This document shows positions 43,009 through 52,364 of a stretch of DNA of 64,000 nt, piece after piece. The position numbers were made by a program, and so were the translations under genes. How positions within the stretch are numbered: the first letter of the stretch is position 1; each line of letters begins with the position of its first letter. The notes beneath the pieces were generated by a model. That model was not told the DNA's origin and did no database searches. It saw only the letters and a program-made list of their open reading frames with translations. Source of the stretch: Desulfovibrio psychrotolerans (lineage in GTDB: Bacteria; Desulfobacterota; Desulfovibrionia; Desulfovibrionales; Desulfovibrionaceae); NCBI RefSeq assembly GCF_013340305.1, contig NZ_BLVP01000008.1:62001-126000 (forward strand). The letters run 5' to 3'.

Positions 43009-43755
43009 ATGAGCGCGGCACAAGGATGCTGCCCCGGCAGTGAAGAAGCCCCGGAATTTTCCGTGATTATTCCGGTGTGGCACGAGGCGGAAGGTATAAA
43101 CGGGCTTGTGGCCCATGTGCGTGCAGCAGCCTGTGGCGAACGGTTGGAGATAGTTGTCTGCGACGGCGCGCCGCAGGCGGATACGCTGGCTGCCCTGCGG
43201 GACGGTGAAGTGGTGCGGGTGCGCGCTGCGCAGGGGCGGGCAGCGCAGATGAACGCAGGAGCCCATGCGGCATCGGGCCGGATTCTGCTGTTTCTGCATG
43301 CGGACACGCGGCTGCCGCACGGGGCCTTTGCCGCCGTACGGCAGGGGCTGCAGCAGCTTGAAGCCACCGGCAAAGGTGGTGCGGGAGCGTTCCGGCTTGG
43401 CATTGAAGGAGCGAGCGGTTTCCTGTATGCCGTTCAGGTGGCCGCGAACCTGCGTAACCGATGGACGCGGACGCCCTATGGTGATCAGGTCCAGTTTTTC
43501 CGGGCGGCGTATTTCAGGCTGCTGGGCGGCTATTCCGCCCTGCCGCTCATGGAAGATGTGGACATGATGCGCCGCATCCGCAACAGGGGAGATGCCATTG
43601 CCCTGCTGCCGTTATCCGTGAGTACATCCGCGCGGCGCTGGCGGGCGGAAGGAGCGGTGTATTGTTCGCTGCGTAACGTGTGTCTGCGGCTGCTCTATGC
43701 GCTGGGGGTTCCGGCGCGGACGCTTTCCCGGTGGTATCTCGCAAGCAAGAGGTAA
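43009..43755 (+). CDS. TIGR04283-type glycosyltransferase
   Basis: A 248-aa family 2 glycosyltransferase of the TIGR04283 type. It has EFSVIIPVWHEAEGINGLVAHV, VVCDGAPQADT, the motif GRAAQMNAGAHAASGRILLFLHADTRLP with its DTR, and PYGDQVQFFRAAYFRLLGGYSALPLMEDVDMMRRI. Members often sit beside a TIGR04282 protein, as here, and the pair may act in sequence on an unknown glycan or metabolite. The TAA stop overlaps the next ATG (TAATG), so translation is coupled. The ATG at 43009 is preceded by AAAGGGG; upstream codons are cysteine-rich low-complexity sequence. Confidence 0.9.
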   Translation: MSAAQGCCPGSEEAPEFSVIIPVWHEAEGINGLVAHVRAAACGERLEIVVCDGAPQADTLAALRDGEVVRVRAAQGRAAQMNAGAHAASGRILLFLHADTRLPHGAFAAVRQGLQQLEATGKGGAGAFRLGIEGASGFLYAVQVAANLRNRWTRTPYGDQVQFFRAAYFRLLGGYSALPLMEDVDMMRRIRNRGDAIALLPLSVSTSARRWRAEGAVYCSLRNVCLRLLYALGVPARTLSRWYLASKR

Positions 43756-44486
43756 TGATGACCGATACCTGTATACTCTTTTTCGTCAAGTATCCGCAGC
43801 CGGGCAAGGTTAAGACCCGCCTTGGGGAAGCCATAGGGCCGGAGGCCGCAGCGCAGCTCTATGGACTGTTTGTCGAGGACATGCTGCGCGGGCTGGATGC
43901 ACTGCCCTCTGACCTGCGGGTGTGCTACCTGCCGCAGCCGGATACGGATGATGGCGAGATGCGGGCGCGCTTTGCGCAGTGGCTTGGGGAGGGGCGTGCC
44001 TACTATCCCCAGCGGGGCAGCAATTTGGGAGAGCGCATGAGCGATGCCATGGAAGCCGCCTTTGCAGACGGCTATGCCCGTGTGGTGCTTATGGGCAGCG
44101 ATATCCCCGATTTTCCGCCGGAACTGGTGCACAAGACGTTGCTTGATCTGGACAGGAAGGATGCAGCCATCGGTCCTGCGTATGACGGCGGTTACTATCT
44201 TATAGGCTTCCGGAGGGAGACGTTTTTCCCGGAGGTGTTTCAGGGCATAGTATGGGGCGAGGCGGACGTGTTCCGGCCCACCATGGAGCGGCTCAGGCAG
44301 CGCAGGCTGGATGTGCTGCGCCTGCCCGACTGGAACGATGTGGACACCATATGGGACCTGAACATCCTGTACCGGACCAACCGCAACAGCTCCTTCCGCA
44401 AGTCGGGCACGTATGCCCTGCTGCGCGAACGCGATGCGTTGATCCGCCAGTATGACATAGACCTGCCCAAGATGCCGGGACGCTGA
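43755..44486 (+). CDS. TIGR04282 (DUF2064) glycosyltransferase-family protein
   Basis: A 243-aa protein of the TIGR04282/DUF2064 family, which has a nucleotidyltransferase-like GT-A fold. Signatures are CILFFVKYPQPGKVKTRLGEAIG (the KxR loop), RGSNLGERMSDAMEAAF, VVLMGSDIPDFPPELV and AIGPAYDGGYYLIGF. The biochemical role is not established in the family. It overlaps the preceding gene by one base and ends 3 bp before the LpxR-like gene, so the three form one operon. A second ATG directly follows the first (43758) and may be the real start, because AAGAGG is better spaced for it. Confidence 0.9.
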   Translation: MMTDTCILFFVKYPQPGKVKTRLGEAIGPEAAAQLYGLFVEDMLRGLDALPSDLRVCYLPQPDTDDGEMRARFAQWLGEGRAYYPQRGSNLGERMSDAMEAAFADGYARVVLMGSDIPDFPPELVHKTLLDLDRKDAAIGPAYDGGYYLIGFRRETFFPEVFQGIVWGEADVFRPTMERLRQRRLDVLRLPDWNDVDTIWDLNILYRTNRNSSFRKSGTYALLRERDALIRQYDIDLPKMPGR

Positions 44487-44489
44487 ACC

Positions 44490-45692
44490 ATGCACACCGC
44501 GTTATGCCCATGCGCCGCGCTGAGTCGCTTCCGGGGCCGGATGGCCCTTTCCGCTCTGTTTGTCCTGCTGTTGCTGAGCGTATGGTCGCTGCCAGGCCAT
44601 GCGGAGGAAGGCGCGTTTTCTGCGGCTACCCGAACTGCCGATGCGGACCCTGCGGATACAGAGACGGCGGATACGGAAACGGCGGATACAGCTGTGCCGA
44701 CCCCGGATGCTGAAGAAAAGGTGGTGCACCTCTCGGCGCGTGAGACAGGGACGCTTATCGTCTACTTTGAGAACGACCTTTTTGGCGGGACTGACCAGTA
44801 CTATACCAACGCGGTGCGCGTGACCGCCATATCGCCGGATCTGGTGAACTGGGCGGAAACCGGAAACCTGCCGGACGCGCTGGACGATGTGATCATGTCG
44901 CTGCCGTTTGCCGGGGATAAGGACGCCCTGTACAACGTGAGCCTGAGCATGGGGCAGGCCATATTCACCCCCACGGACACGCAGGCACGGGGACTGCAAG
45001 AGGATGACAGGCCCTATGCCGGATTCTTGTACGGAGCCGTGGGACTGCATGCCAAAAAGGGAAACAGGCTGGATACGCTGGAATTTACCCTTGGCATGGT
45101 GGGGCCGTGGGCACTGGGCGAGACAGCGCAGAACGAGGTGCACAGCCTGCGCAAGATAAAGACCGCCAAGGGCTGGGACAACCAGCTGCACAACGAGCCG
45201 GGCGTGATGGTGACATGGGAGCGCACATGGAGGCTCAATGACGAGTTGCGGAGCCGGGGCTGGGAGTGGGACGTGCTGCCCCATGCAGGGGTGACGGCAG
45301 GCAACGTGATGACTCTGGCCAACACAGGCGTGGAGCTGCGCTACGGCTGGAACCTGCCGACCGACTTCGGCACATCGCTAATCCGCACGGGAGCAGGAGT
45401 GGGGGCACCCACCAACGATGACGACCCGCGCGTGAACCAAGACTGGGGGGCCTATGTCTTTCTGGGCGGGGCCGGGCGCGCTGTTGCGCGCAATATTTTT
45501 CTGGACGGCAACACCTTCCGGCACAGCCACCATGTGGAAAAGCATCCCTTTGTGGGCGACCTGAGCGGCGGCATTGCCTTTTTGATCAACGGATGGCGCA
45601 TTGCGTATACCCATGTGTACAGGTCTGAGGAGTTTGTGGGGCAGGAGCGCGGGCAGCACTTCGGGTCTGTGCAGGTTTCCTACTCCTTTTAG
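44490..45692 (+). CDS. LpxR-like outer-membrane protein (DUF2219)
   Basis: A 400-aa protein of the LpxR/DUF2219 family. Salmonella LpxR is an outer-membrane beta-barrel that removes the 3'-acyloxyacyl group from lipid A. Here a signal peptide (about 18-38, ending PGHA-EEG) is followed by a Thr/Ala/Asp repeat linker (ADTETADTETADTA). The barrel begins at GTLIVYFENDLFGGTDQYYTNAVRV, which holds the family Asn-Asp pair and a Tyr-Thr-Asn motif. It continues with DRPYAGFLYGAVGL and ends in YSF, a typical terminal aromatic. Lipid A editing is inferred from the family. It is the third gene of the operon with the two glycosyltransferase-like genes. Confidence 0.9.
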   Translation: MHTALCPCAALSRFRGRMALSALFVLLLLSVWSLPGHAEEGAFSAATRTADADPADTETADTETADTAVPTPDAEEKVVHLSARETGTLIVYFENDLFGGTDQYYTNAVRVTAISPDLVNWAETGNLPDALDDVIMSLPFAGDKDALYNVSLSMGQAIFTPTDTQARGLQEDDRPYAGFLYGAVGLHAKKGNRLDTLEFTLGMVGPWALGETAQNEVHSLRKIKTAKGWDNQLHNEPGVMVTWERTWRLNDELRSRGWEWDVLPHAGVTAGNVMTLANTGVELRYGWNLPTDFGTSLIRTGAGVGAPTNDDDPRVNQDWGAYVFLGGAGRAVARNIFLDGNTFRHSHHVEKHPFVGDLSGGIAFLINGWRIAYTHVYRSEEFVGQERGQHFGSVQVSYSF

Positions 45693-45880
45693 GCTTTTCA
45701 GGCGGGCGTGACGCTTCTTTTTCATTCCTCTGCCGATTATATCTTCATATCCTCTGTTATTCTGCCGTATTATTTTTGGTTATGTCTGGCTCTATCGGAT
45801 CGGGAATATTTCTAACGCTGCGGATATTGCCATTTGGTACGACTCGGATATGATGGCGCATCTCTTTCCGGGAGGGAGAG

Positions 45881-46867
45881 TTGCGTAAATTTGTAAGGTT
45901 TTTTTGCGCGATATTGCTGATTTTCTTCCCTGCCACGCAGGCATGGGCGGAAAAGGTGCTTGTGGTGCAAAGTTATTCTTCGTGTTTCGGCTGGGATGCC
46001 GGATACTTACGTGGCCTTTTTTCCGTGCTTGGGCCGGAAAAGGAACTGCGCACCTTTGAGATGGACACCAAGCGTATTCCCCCGGAGCTGTTCGCGGAGA
46101 AGGCCGCAGAAGCCTTGCGGATGGTAGAGGAATACGCCCCCGATCTTGTGGTTCTGGGCGATGACAACGCCAACCGCCTGCTTGCCCCCACCCTTGTGCC
46201 GCGAGGCATTCCACTGGTTTATCTGGGGCTGAACGCCAACCCCCGCGAGTACGGGCTGTATGGGCACGCCCATGTGGCCGGAATAATGGAACGCCCGCTG
46301 CTGCTGCAATCGCTGCATGTTGCAAAGAGCATTCTGCCGACTTCCGTGCGGCGGGTGCTTTTTTTGTTTGACGGAAGCGTCACGTCCAGCCTGATAGCGG
46401 AGGACGTGTTCCGCCGTGGGCACAGCATGGAACTGGCCGGAATACGGGCCGATATGGTGCTGGCTTCCACCGAGGAAGACTGGATGCACGCTGTGCGTGG
46501 TGCGGCGGAAAACGGGTATGATGTAGTGTTCATAGGGTTGTACCAGCGGTTGAAAGATGCCGGGGGCAACTCTGCAGACGGGGATGCCGTGCTTGCGAAG
46601 ACTATGCGGGAGCTGCGCGTGCCGGCCATGGGGTTGTGGGATTTTAGCATCGGTGCCGGCAAGGCCGCCGCAGGGCTGGTGCATGTGGGGGAACATCAGG
46701 GACGTGCCGCAGGGGAACTGGCGCTGCGGTTTCTTGCAGGGGAGCGGTCTGTGCAGATTCCCGTTACCGCAGAGAGCGGGGTATTCATGTTCAGCCGCTC
46801 CGAGGCACTACGGCAGGGCTTTGTCATTCCCGAAGCCATGGTGGCGGACGCCATAGTGGTGGAATAG
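45881..46867 (+). CDS. ABC-type substrate-binding protein, orphan
   Basis: A 328-aa exported protein with a signal peptide (residues 1-23, ending TQAWA-EKV). It has the fold of ABC_sub_bind/periplasmic-binding proteins: VLVVQSYSSCFGWDAGYLRGL, DLVVLGDDNANRLLAP, PLVYLGLNANP, VLFLFDGSVTSS and GLVHVGEHQGRAAGELALRFLAGE. No permease or ATPase is adjacent, so it may serve as a receptor for a sensor rather than a transporter. The start is TTG at 45881 with GGAGGG upstream. It ends facing the double-Cache chemoreceptor gene across a bidirectional terminator. Confidence 0.82.
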   Translation: MRKFVRFFCAILLIFFPATQAWAEKVLVVQSYSSCFGWDAGYLRGLFSVLGPEKELRTFEMDTKRIPPELFAEKAAEALRMVEEYAPDLVVLGDDNANRLLAPTLVPRGIPLVYLGLNANPREYGLYGHAHVAGIMERPLLLQSLHVAKSILPTSVRRVLFLFDGSVTSSLIAEDVFRRGHSMELAGIRADMVLASTEEDWMHAVRGAAENGYDVVFIGLYQRLKDAGGNSADGDAVLAKTMRELRVPAMGLWDFSIGAGKAAAGLVHVGEHQGRAAGELALRFLAGERSVQIPVTAESGVFMFSRSEALRQGFVIPEAMVADAIVVE

Positions 46868-46934
46868 AGCAAAGCGATGGGTGGAGGGGGTTCCGGGAAG
46901 GGGCGAACTCTGGCAATCTTACTATAGAATAATT

Positions 46935-46970
46935 AAACGGGCCGTCCGGCAGATGCCGGGCGGCCCGTTT
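46935..46970. terminator. Bidirectional terminator between convergent genes
   Basis: A 16-bp stem (46935-46950 with 46955-46970, one wobble pair) and AGAT loop has A and T runs on the two sides. It lies between the binding-protein stop and the chemoreceptor stop and can serve both. Confidence 0.88.
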
Positions 46971-47004
46971 TGTTTGGAGCACTTTGAGAGGGGCGGCTAC
47001 ATGC

Positions 47005-49284
47005 TCAGCGTTTGCCGCTCTTTGCCGCCGCTTCCATCTGGTTTTCACGCTTGATGGTGTCTATGAGGTCTTTCAGGCGTGCAGACTGCGAGGCAAGCTC
47101 GCTTTGGGCCAGCGTGCTTTGCTGGATACCTTCCGCGATGTGCCCGGAAAGGGTGTTCACCTCTTCCAGCGTCTGCGTTATTTCCTCGCTGGCGGCGGAC
47201 TGCTGCTCCGCTGCGGTGGCGATGCCGCGTATCTGGTCTGCGGAGGATTCCGAGAGCCGCACTATTTCCTCAAGGGCCTTGCCGGAGGCAACCACAAGGC
47301 TTGTGGCCTCGTCAATGGCCGAGGCTGCGTTATCCACGCTGCGGTTGTTTTCGCTGGCCGCCTGCTGGATGGCGTGAATGGCCTGACCGACTTCCTTGGT
47401 GGCAGTCATGGTCTTTTCCGCCAGTTTGCGCACCTCGTCCGCCACCACGGCAAATCCGCGTCCCGCCTCGCCCGCCCGGGCGGCTTCTATGGCGGCGTTC
47501 AGAGCCAGCAGGTTGGTCTGGTCGGCTATGTCGGTGATAACGGTCATGATCTGGCCGATGGATTCTGCCCGCTGATCCAGTGCCTTCATGTTTTCCTTAA
47601 GGGCCATGGCGAGCCGCTGCACGTTTTCAATGGCGGCCACGGACTTGCCCGCTGTTTCCGCTCCCTGTTCCGCGAACTGGCGGGCAGTGTCTGCGTTTTC
47701 TGCCGCGCTGCTGGAGCTGCCTGCCACTTCAAGGATGGTGGCGTTCATTTCTTCCATGGAGGTGGCTGTTTCCGCTATGCGGCCCCGCTGGGTGTCGGAA
47801 CTCTGGTTTATCTCCACAGCCTGTGCGGAAAGTTGTTCCGATGCGGCGGAAATGGAGTAAACGATCTCGTTCAGTATCTCGGCGGCGGAAAGCATGCCTT
47901 CCGCCTTGGCGGTTTCTGCCTTTTTACGGGCTTCTTCCGCTTCTGCCGTGGCCTTGCGCGCCCTGTCGGCTTCTTCTGCCGCCTCGCGGCTCTTTTGTTC
48001 CGCTTCGGCCATCTTGGCTTTGAGGCTTTCTACCATGGAACGGATGCTGTCTTTGAGCTTAAGGATTTCTCCCTTGAATTTGCCTTCGATTGTTGCGTTC
48101 AGCTTTCCGCCCGCCACGGAGTCCGCATAATCCACGAGCCTGTTCATGGGGCTGCGCAGGGTGTTGCGGATAAACAGCACCAGAGCCGTGATGACCACAA
48201 GGAAGATACCGCTGCCGATGAGCAGGGTGCGGTTCATGACGCCGAAGATGGAATCGGAAAATGCCTGCTGCTGGCGCAGTATGCTTGCGTCCACTTCATC
48301 CATGTACACGCCCATGCCGATGACCCAGCCCCACGGCTCGAACAGCTTGACGTAGGAAAGCTTGGGGAAGTCGCCCTGCTGACCCGGCTTGGACCAGTGG
48401 TAGTCCACGGTGCCCTCGCCCTGTGTGCGCGCGACCTGCGCCATTTCTGCAAAGAGCTTTTTGCCCTTGGTATCTGTGTTGTCCGCAAGGTTTTTGCCTA
48501 TCAGGTCCTTCGCGATGGGGTGCATGACCATGACGGGCGTAAGGTCGTTTATCCAGAAGTAGTTGCCGTCCGAAAGGCGGATATTGGCTATCTGGTCCAG
48601 TGCTTCCGCCTTGAGCGTGGCGGTGATGTCTTCAATCCATTCGCCGGTGCCGATTATCCAGCCCAGTTCGGGAATGAGGCGCACGAAGGACACCTTGAGT
48701 TTGGGGTCCTTTTCCCCCGGTTTGGCCCACATATAGTCGACCATGCCCTCGCCGTTTTCTTTGCAGACGCGGACCATTTCCATGAACAGCCGCTTGCCGG
48801 TGGGGTCTGCGTTGTTGGTAAGATCTTGTCCGTCAAGGTCCGGGAATATGGGGTGCATGACCATGGTGGGGTGCATGTCGTTTATCCACACGTAGTTGCC
48901 GTTTGAAAAGCGCATGGTCCGGACCAGTTCCTTCACGCCCTCTTCGCGCATTTCGCGGGGCATGTAGTCGTTGGCGGCAAGGTAGGCGCGGATCTGGCTT
49001 TCCAGCCCGTCGATGACCACACGGAGTTCTTTGGCTTTGAGTGCCTTGAGGTTTTCCGTATCCTGCGAGCGTGCATGGTATTCACCAACGATGCTGTATG
49101 CCATCTGCACCATGTCGCGCAGGGAGTACTGCTGTTCGTCATACACGTTTGTCCTGGTCTGCTCGGCCTGCTTTTTGGAAAACTGCATCAGGTCGTAGGA
49201 GACGTAGGAATAAAAGAAGCCGCCTTGAAACATGAGGCCGAGAACGACGAAGAGGAGCAGTTGGATGATGACGGATCGTTTCAT
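47005..49284 (-). CDS. Methyl-accepting chemotaxis protein with two Cache domains
   Basis: A 759-aa chemoreceptor. An N-terminal transmembrane helix (5-27) precedes a periplasmic part with two tandem Cache_2 units. They share the pattern [21 protein letters not shown] ... [21 protein letters not shown] and [21 protein letters not shown] ... [21 protein letters not shown], an internal duplication. The second transmembrane helix is about [21 protein letters not shown], a long coiled coil ([25 protein letters not shown]) and the signalling domain with the conserved hairpin tip follow. Cache_2 receptors of this form often bind organic acids or amines, but the ligand here is unknown. GGAGGAAAG precedes the ATG. 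It is transcribed alone. Confidence 0.95.
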   Translation of the reverse strand: MKRSVIIQLLLFVVLGLMFQGGFFYSYVSYDLMQFSKKQAEQTRTNVYDEQQYSLRDMVQMAYSIVGEYHARSQDTENLKALKAKELRVVIDGLESQIRAYLAANDYMPREMREEGVKELVRTMRFSNGNYVWINDMHPTMVMHPIFPDLDGQDLTNNADPTGKRLFMEMVRVCKENGEGMVDYMWAKPGEKDPKLKVSFVRLIPELGWIIGTGEWIEDITATLKAEALDQIANIRLSDGNYFWINDLTPVMVMHPIAKDLIGKNLADNTDTKGKKLFAEMAQVARTQGEGTVDYHWSKPGQQGDFPKLSYVKLFEPWGWVIGMGVYMDEVDASILRQQQAFSDSIFGVMNRTLLIGSGIFLVVITALVLFIRNTLRSPMNRLVDYADSVAGGKLNATIEGKFKGEILKLKDSIRSMVESLKAKMAEAEQKSREAAEEADRARKATAEAEEARKKAETAKAEGMLSAAEILNEIVYSISAASEQLSAQAVEINQSSDTQRGRIAETATSMEEMNATILEVAGSSSSAAENADTARQFAEQGAETAGKSVAAIENVQRLAMALKENMKALDQRAESIGQIMTVITDIADQTNLLALNAAIEAARAGEAGRGFAVVADEVRKLAEKTMTATKEVGQAIHAIQQAASENNRSVDNAASAIDEATSLVVASGKALEEIVRLSESSADQIRGIATAAEQQSAASEEITQTLEEVNTLSGHIAEGIQQSTLAQSELASQSARLKDLIDTIKRENQMEAAAKSGKR

Positions 49285-49424
49285 GGGCTTTCCTCCGGCT
49301 TGATTCGAGCTTGGTTCGGGTCTGGTTACCGTTTGTGCGGGCTTTTATTGGCTATGGTAGCACTTTCGGGAAAAATGGACAGAGCTTTAGGGAGGATGTC
49401 GGTAAAGTTCTGGCCGGAGAAATA

Positions 49425-49452
49425 ATAAAGGCCCGCGCAGGCGGGCCTTTAT
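49425..49452 (-). terminator. Terminator after small regulator gene
   Basis: A 12-bp stem (49425-49436 with 49441-49452) and 4-nt loop lie about 20 bp after the minus-strand stop at 49471. The minus strand continues with TATTTCTCC. Confidence 0.8.
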
Positions 49453-49470
49453 GGGCAGGGAGCGGAAAAG

Positions 49471-49644
49471 CTATTCCGAAACGGCGTAGAAGCAACGCTT
49501 GGGAGAATGTATTTTTCCTGAATCTTTCAGGGTTTTTATAGCCTTGGAGATTTCCTTGCTGTCCACGCCGAGGACGGTGGCTATGTCTCCGGGCCGGACG
49601 GGCTTTGCCGCTTCTTTCATGGCTTTGAGAACTCTGTCTTCCAT
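49471..49644 (-). CDS. 57-aa winged-helix transcriptional regulator
   Basis: A very small protein (57 aa) that reads MEDRVLKAMKEAAK, then VRPGDIATVLGVDSKEISKAIKTLKDSGKI, and ends KRCFYAVSE. This is a minimal winged-helix pattern: helix 1, a helix-turn-helix over about 18-43 and a wing. AAGGAGG with good spacing precedes the ATG, and a terminator follows. Just upstream are a TTGACA -35 element and an inverted repeat TTATTAG-N9-CTAATAA overlapping the -10, so autoregulation is likely. Similar tiny regulators occur in Desulfovibrio genomes, but I cannot name this one. The target genes other than itself are unknown. Confidence 0.82.
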   Translation of the reverse strand: MEDRVLKAMKEAAKPVRPGDIATVLGVDSKEISKAIKTLKDSGKIHSPKRCFYAVSE

Positions 49645-49661
49645 GGGTGCCTCCTTGTTTG

Positions 49662-49684
49662 TTATTAGGAATACATACTAATAA
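49662..49684 (-). promoter_or_regulatory. Operator-like inverted repeat of the small regulator
   Basis: TTATTAG (49662-49668) and CTAATAA (49678-49684) form a perfect 7-bp inverted repeat with a 9-bp spacer. It covers the predicted -10 region and lies 18 bp before the start codon. Confidence 0.65.
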
Positions 49685-49700
49685 GACGAGGGGCTGTCAA
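49672..49700 (-). promoter_or_regulatory. Sigma-70-type promoter of the small regulator
   Basis: On the minus strand TTGACA (49700-49695), a 17-bp spacer and TATGTA (49677-49672). The -35 is perfect and the -10 is weak. It begins 16 bp after the histidine-kinase stop codon, so this is a separate promoter. Confidence 0.6.
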
Positions 49701-49715
49701 CAGAAAACCGGCAGG

Positions 49716-52112
49716 TTACGTGGCGGCGGCACCGTTCAGGGCGTGCAGTGCGGCCCGAAGGTCATCGCGCAGCACGGGCTTGAGCAGGTACTGGCGGATA
49801 CCCATGGACTTGGCTTCTTCCGGCGAAAGCTGCTCGCTGAATCCTGTGCACAGGATGACCTGCATGTCCGGGCGATGTTTGAGCACGATGCGGGCAAGTT
49901 CGCCACCCGTGAGGCCGGGCATGGTCTGGTCTGTGATAAGCAGGTGGAAGGCGTGGGGCTGAGCGAGGAAGTGCTGCAGCGCGTTGCCGCTGTCTGAAAA
50001 GACCACGGCTTCATATCCCATGCGTTCCACCATTTCGCCCATGACCTCGGCGAGGGGGGCTTCGTCATCCACGATGAGTGCTTTTCCCATGCCCTGCATG
50101 GCAGCCGGGGCGGGATGCACGCGCCGCTGCGGTGTTTCCTGCGCCACGGGGAAGAGGATGTCGAACCGGGTTCCCTCTTCCGGTTTGCTGCGTACGGTTA
50201 TGCCGCCGTTATGTGCCTGGACGATGCCGTGCACAAGGGCGAGGCCCATACCCGTGCCTTCGTCCGGTTTTTTGGTGGTGAAGAAGGGGTCGAAGATGTT
50301 CTCCATAATTTCCGGGCGGATGCCGTAGCCGGAGTCGGTGACGGAAAGCATGACGTATTCGCCGGGAGCAAGAGTGCTGAAGCCCTCTGCCGCCGGGTCC
50401 GCCACGCGGCGGCGGTCCAGATGGACAAGCATGGCGCCGCCCTTGTCGCGCATGGCATGTGCCGCGTTGGTGCACAGGTTCATGAGCACCTGCTGCATCT
50501 GGCTCACATTCGCCTGAATGGTGGAGGATTCGTCACGGACCTCAAGCCGGATGCGGATGTTCGACGGCAGCGAGGCGCGCATGAGTTTGACTGTTTCCTT
50601 GACGATGGAGGCCAACTGCAGCGGTTGCAGGTCCAGTTCTTCCTGACGGCTGAAGGTGAGAATCTGGTGCACGAGGTCGCGGGCGCGCCTGCCTGCGGTG
50701 AGCACCTCGCCCAGCCTGCGGTAGAGGCGCGTATCCCTTTCCGCCTCGTCCAGACTCATTTCCGTATAGCCCATCATGACGCCCAGAATGTTGTTGAAGT
50801 CGTGCGCGATGCCGCCTGCAAGGGTGCCTATGGCTTCCATCTTGTGGGCTTGACGCAGTTGCGCTTCCAACTGCTTTCTGCGGGTTATCTCGTGGGCGAC
50901 CAGAACTATGCCCGTGCCGCCTGCCGAGCCGTGCACGCTGTCGGCGTTCTGGCTGCCGGGGGTGGCATTATCATCCATGGAAAAGGGGGAGAGGCTGACA
51001 AGAAAGGTGCCGTTTAGGGCGGGAATGCTGATTTCTTCCGACTGGCGGTGTGTGGCGGGTTCTGCTTCCGCGTCTGCGGGGGCGGCGTTCTGCTCGCTGA
51101 GAGCAGTAAGGGCCGAGCGTGCCGCCAGTTCAGGAAGCAGGGAGAGTCTGGGAAGGCCCAGCACATCTGCACAGTGGCGGCCGATAATGTCGCGCGGGTG
51201 CACTCCAAGCCTGTCGGAAAGGGCCCTGTTGGCCCTGCGCAGATTGAGGTCGCCGTCCAGAATGGCGATGATGTCCGGCACGTTGTCGAAGGTTTTTTCC
51301 CATTCCTGCTTGGCGCGGATAATGCGGGCTTCCATGCCCTTGCGCTCTGAAATGTCTTCCACCGTGCCTTCTATGGCGGCAACCTCGCCTGATTCGCCCA
51401 GAATGGGACGCGCGCTCACGGATACCCAGAAGGTGGAGCCATCCTTGCGGAAGGCCTGGGTTTCAAAACCGGAAACCAGCCCTGCGGTGCGTATGGTCGT
51501 GAGCATATGTTCCCTGTGCTCGGGAACGATATCGAGCCGCGTGCTGTTGCGGGTGTAGTGGCGGAGCATCTGAGCCGTATCCTGAAAACCGAAGATGCGG
51601 GCGAAAGACGGGTTTGCGCTGATGATCTCGCCCCACGGGCGGCACTGGAAGATGCCGAGCACGGAGTTGTCTATCATGCCCCTGTATTTGCGTTCCTCGC
51701 CACGCAGCCTGTCCCACAGGCGGGACAGTTCCTTACGGCGCACCCCTTCGCGCAGGATGCGCACAAAGGCGGCGGACGTGCGCCAGTCGTCCTGCACCAG
51801 CACATCGTCCACGCCTGCGGCTACGGCCTCGCGCGCCAGTTCGGGCGCGGCATCGGGCAGCAGCAGAACCACGGGCATGGTCTCGCGTACGGAGCGGGCA
51901 AGGGCGAGGATGTCTTCCCACGGCAGGCCGGGGCAGTCTGCCGCCGCTGCAACAATATCCCACGGCTCCTCGGCCAGCACCATGCTCAGGTCCATGGGGT
52001 TGTCCACCAGCGTGTAGGCCGGATCGTACCCCGCCGTGGACAGCGTGGAGGAGAGGGCGCGGGCAAGGTCTTCCGAATCGGATACCACCAGCAGGCTGAA
52101 GCGCGTGCCCAT
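49716..52112 (-). CDS. Hybrid histidine kinase: REC-like, PAS-PAS, HisKA, HATPase, REC
   Basis: A 798-aa cytoplasmic sensor kinase. Domains in order: an N-terminal receiver-like domain (LLVVSDSEDLARALSSTL; aspartate context IVAAAADCPG is atypical), PAS 1 (MIDNSVLGIFQCRPWGEI) with a PAC motif, PAS 2 (VPDIIAILDGDLNLRRANRAL), HisKA with the phospho-His in GTLAGGIAHDFNNILGVMMGYTE, HATPase with NLCTNAAHAM (N box), DSGYGI (G1) and GTGMGLALVHGIV (G2), and a C-terminal receiver with LLITDQTMPGLTGG and KPVLRDDL. The layout fits CckA-like hybrids. The start at 52112 is favoured because AAGGAA precedes it and the upstream 79 codons are Pro/Ala-rich; a longer product from 52322 is possible. No response regulator partner is adjacent. 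Confidence 0.9.
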   Translation of the reverse strand: MGTRFSLLVVSDSEDLARALSSTLSTAGYDPAYTLVDNPMDLSMVLAEEPWDIVAAAADCPGLPWEDILALARSVRETMPVVLLLPDAAPELAREAVAAGVDDVLVQDDWRTSAAFVRILREGVRRKELSRLWDRLRGEERKYRGMIDNSVLGIFQCRPWGEIISANPSFARIFGFQDTAQMLRHYTRNSTRLDIVPEHREHMLTTIRTAGLVSGFETQAFRKDGSTFWVSVSARPILGESGEVAAIEGTVEDISERKGMEARIIRAKQEWEKTFDNVPDIIAILDGDLNLRRANRALSDRLGVHPRDIIGRHCADVLGLPRLSLLPELAARSALTALSEQNAAPADAEAEPATHRQSEEISIPALNGTFLVSLSPFSMDDNATPGSQNADSVHGSAGGTGIVLVAHEITRRKQLEAQLRQAHKMEAIGTLAGGIAHDFNNILGVMMGYTEMSLDEAERDTRLYRRLGEVLTAGRRARDLVHQILTFSRQEELDLQPLQLASIVKETVKLMRASLPSNIRIRLEVRDESSTIQANVSQMQQVLMNLCTNAAHAMRDKGGAMLVHLDRRRVADPAAEGFSTLAPGEYVMLSVTDSGYGIRPEIMENIFDPFFTTKKPDEGTGMGLALVHGIVQAHNGGITVRSKPEEGTRFDILFPVAQETPQRRVHPAPAAMQGMGKALIVDDEAPLAEVMGEMVERMGYEAVVFSDSGNALQHFLAQPHAFHLLITDQTMPGLTGGELARIVLKHRPDMQVILCTGFSEQLSPEEAKSMGIRQYLLKPVLRDDLRAALHALNGAAAT

Positions 52113-52364
52113 AAGGCGTTCCTTGGGGATGCGGAGCCGTTCGTCCGTATCCGGCAGGGTGGACAGCAGAAGCCGCAGGGCTGCCTCCGCTCCGCCCGGA
52201 GGCGGGAAGATGGCGGAGCCGCCATGCGTGTTCCGCAGCGGAGAATCCGCCGCCGGGGCCGATGTGCGACGCATGCCCGGTTTATGTGCGGGCAGGAGAG
52301 GGGCATCAGGTACGAATGTCATAGTAGCAACTCGCGCTCCGGGAAACAAGCTGGATGAAACGGG

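Noticed and set aside
46984-48906. 640-codon plus-strand frame
   Set aside because: It is antisense to the double-Cache chemoreceptor. Its Phe/Gly/His-rich composition is a by-product of the opposite-strand codons.
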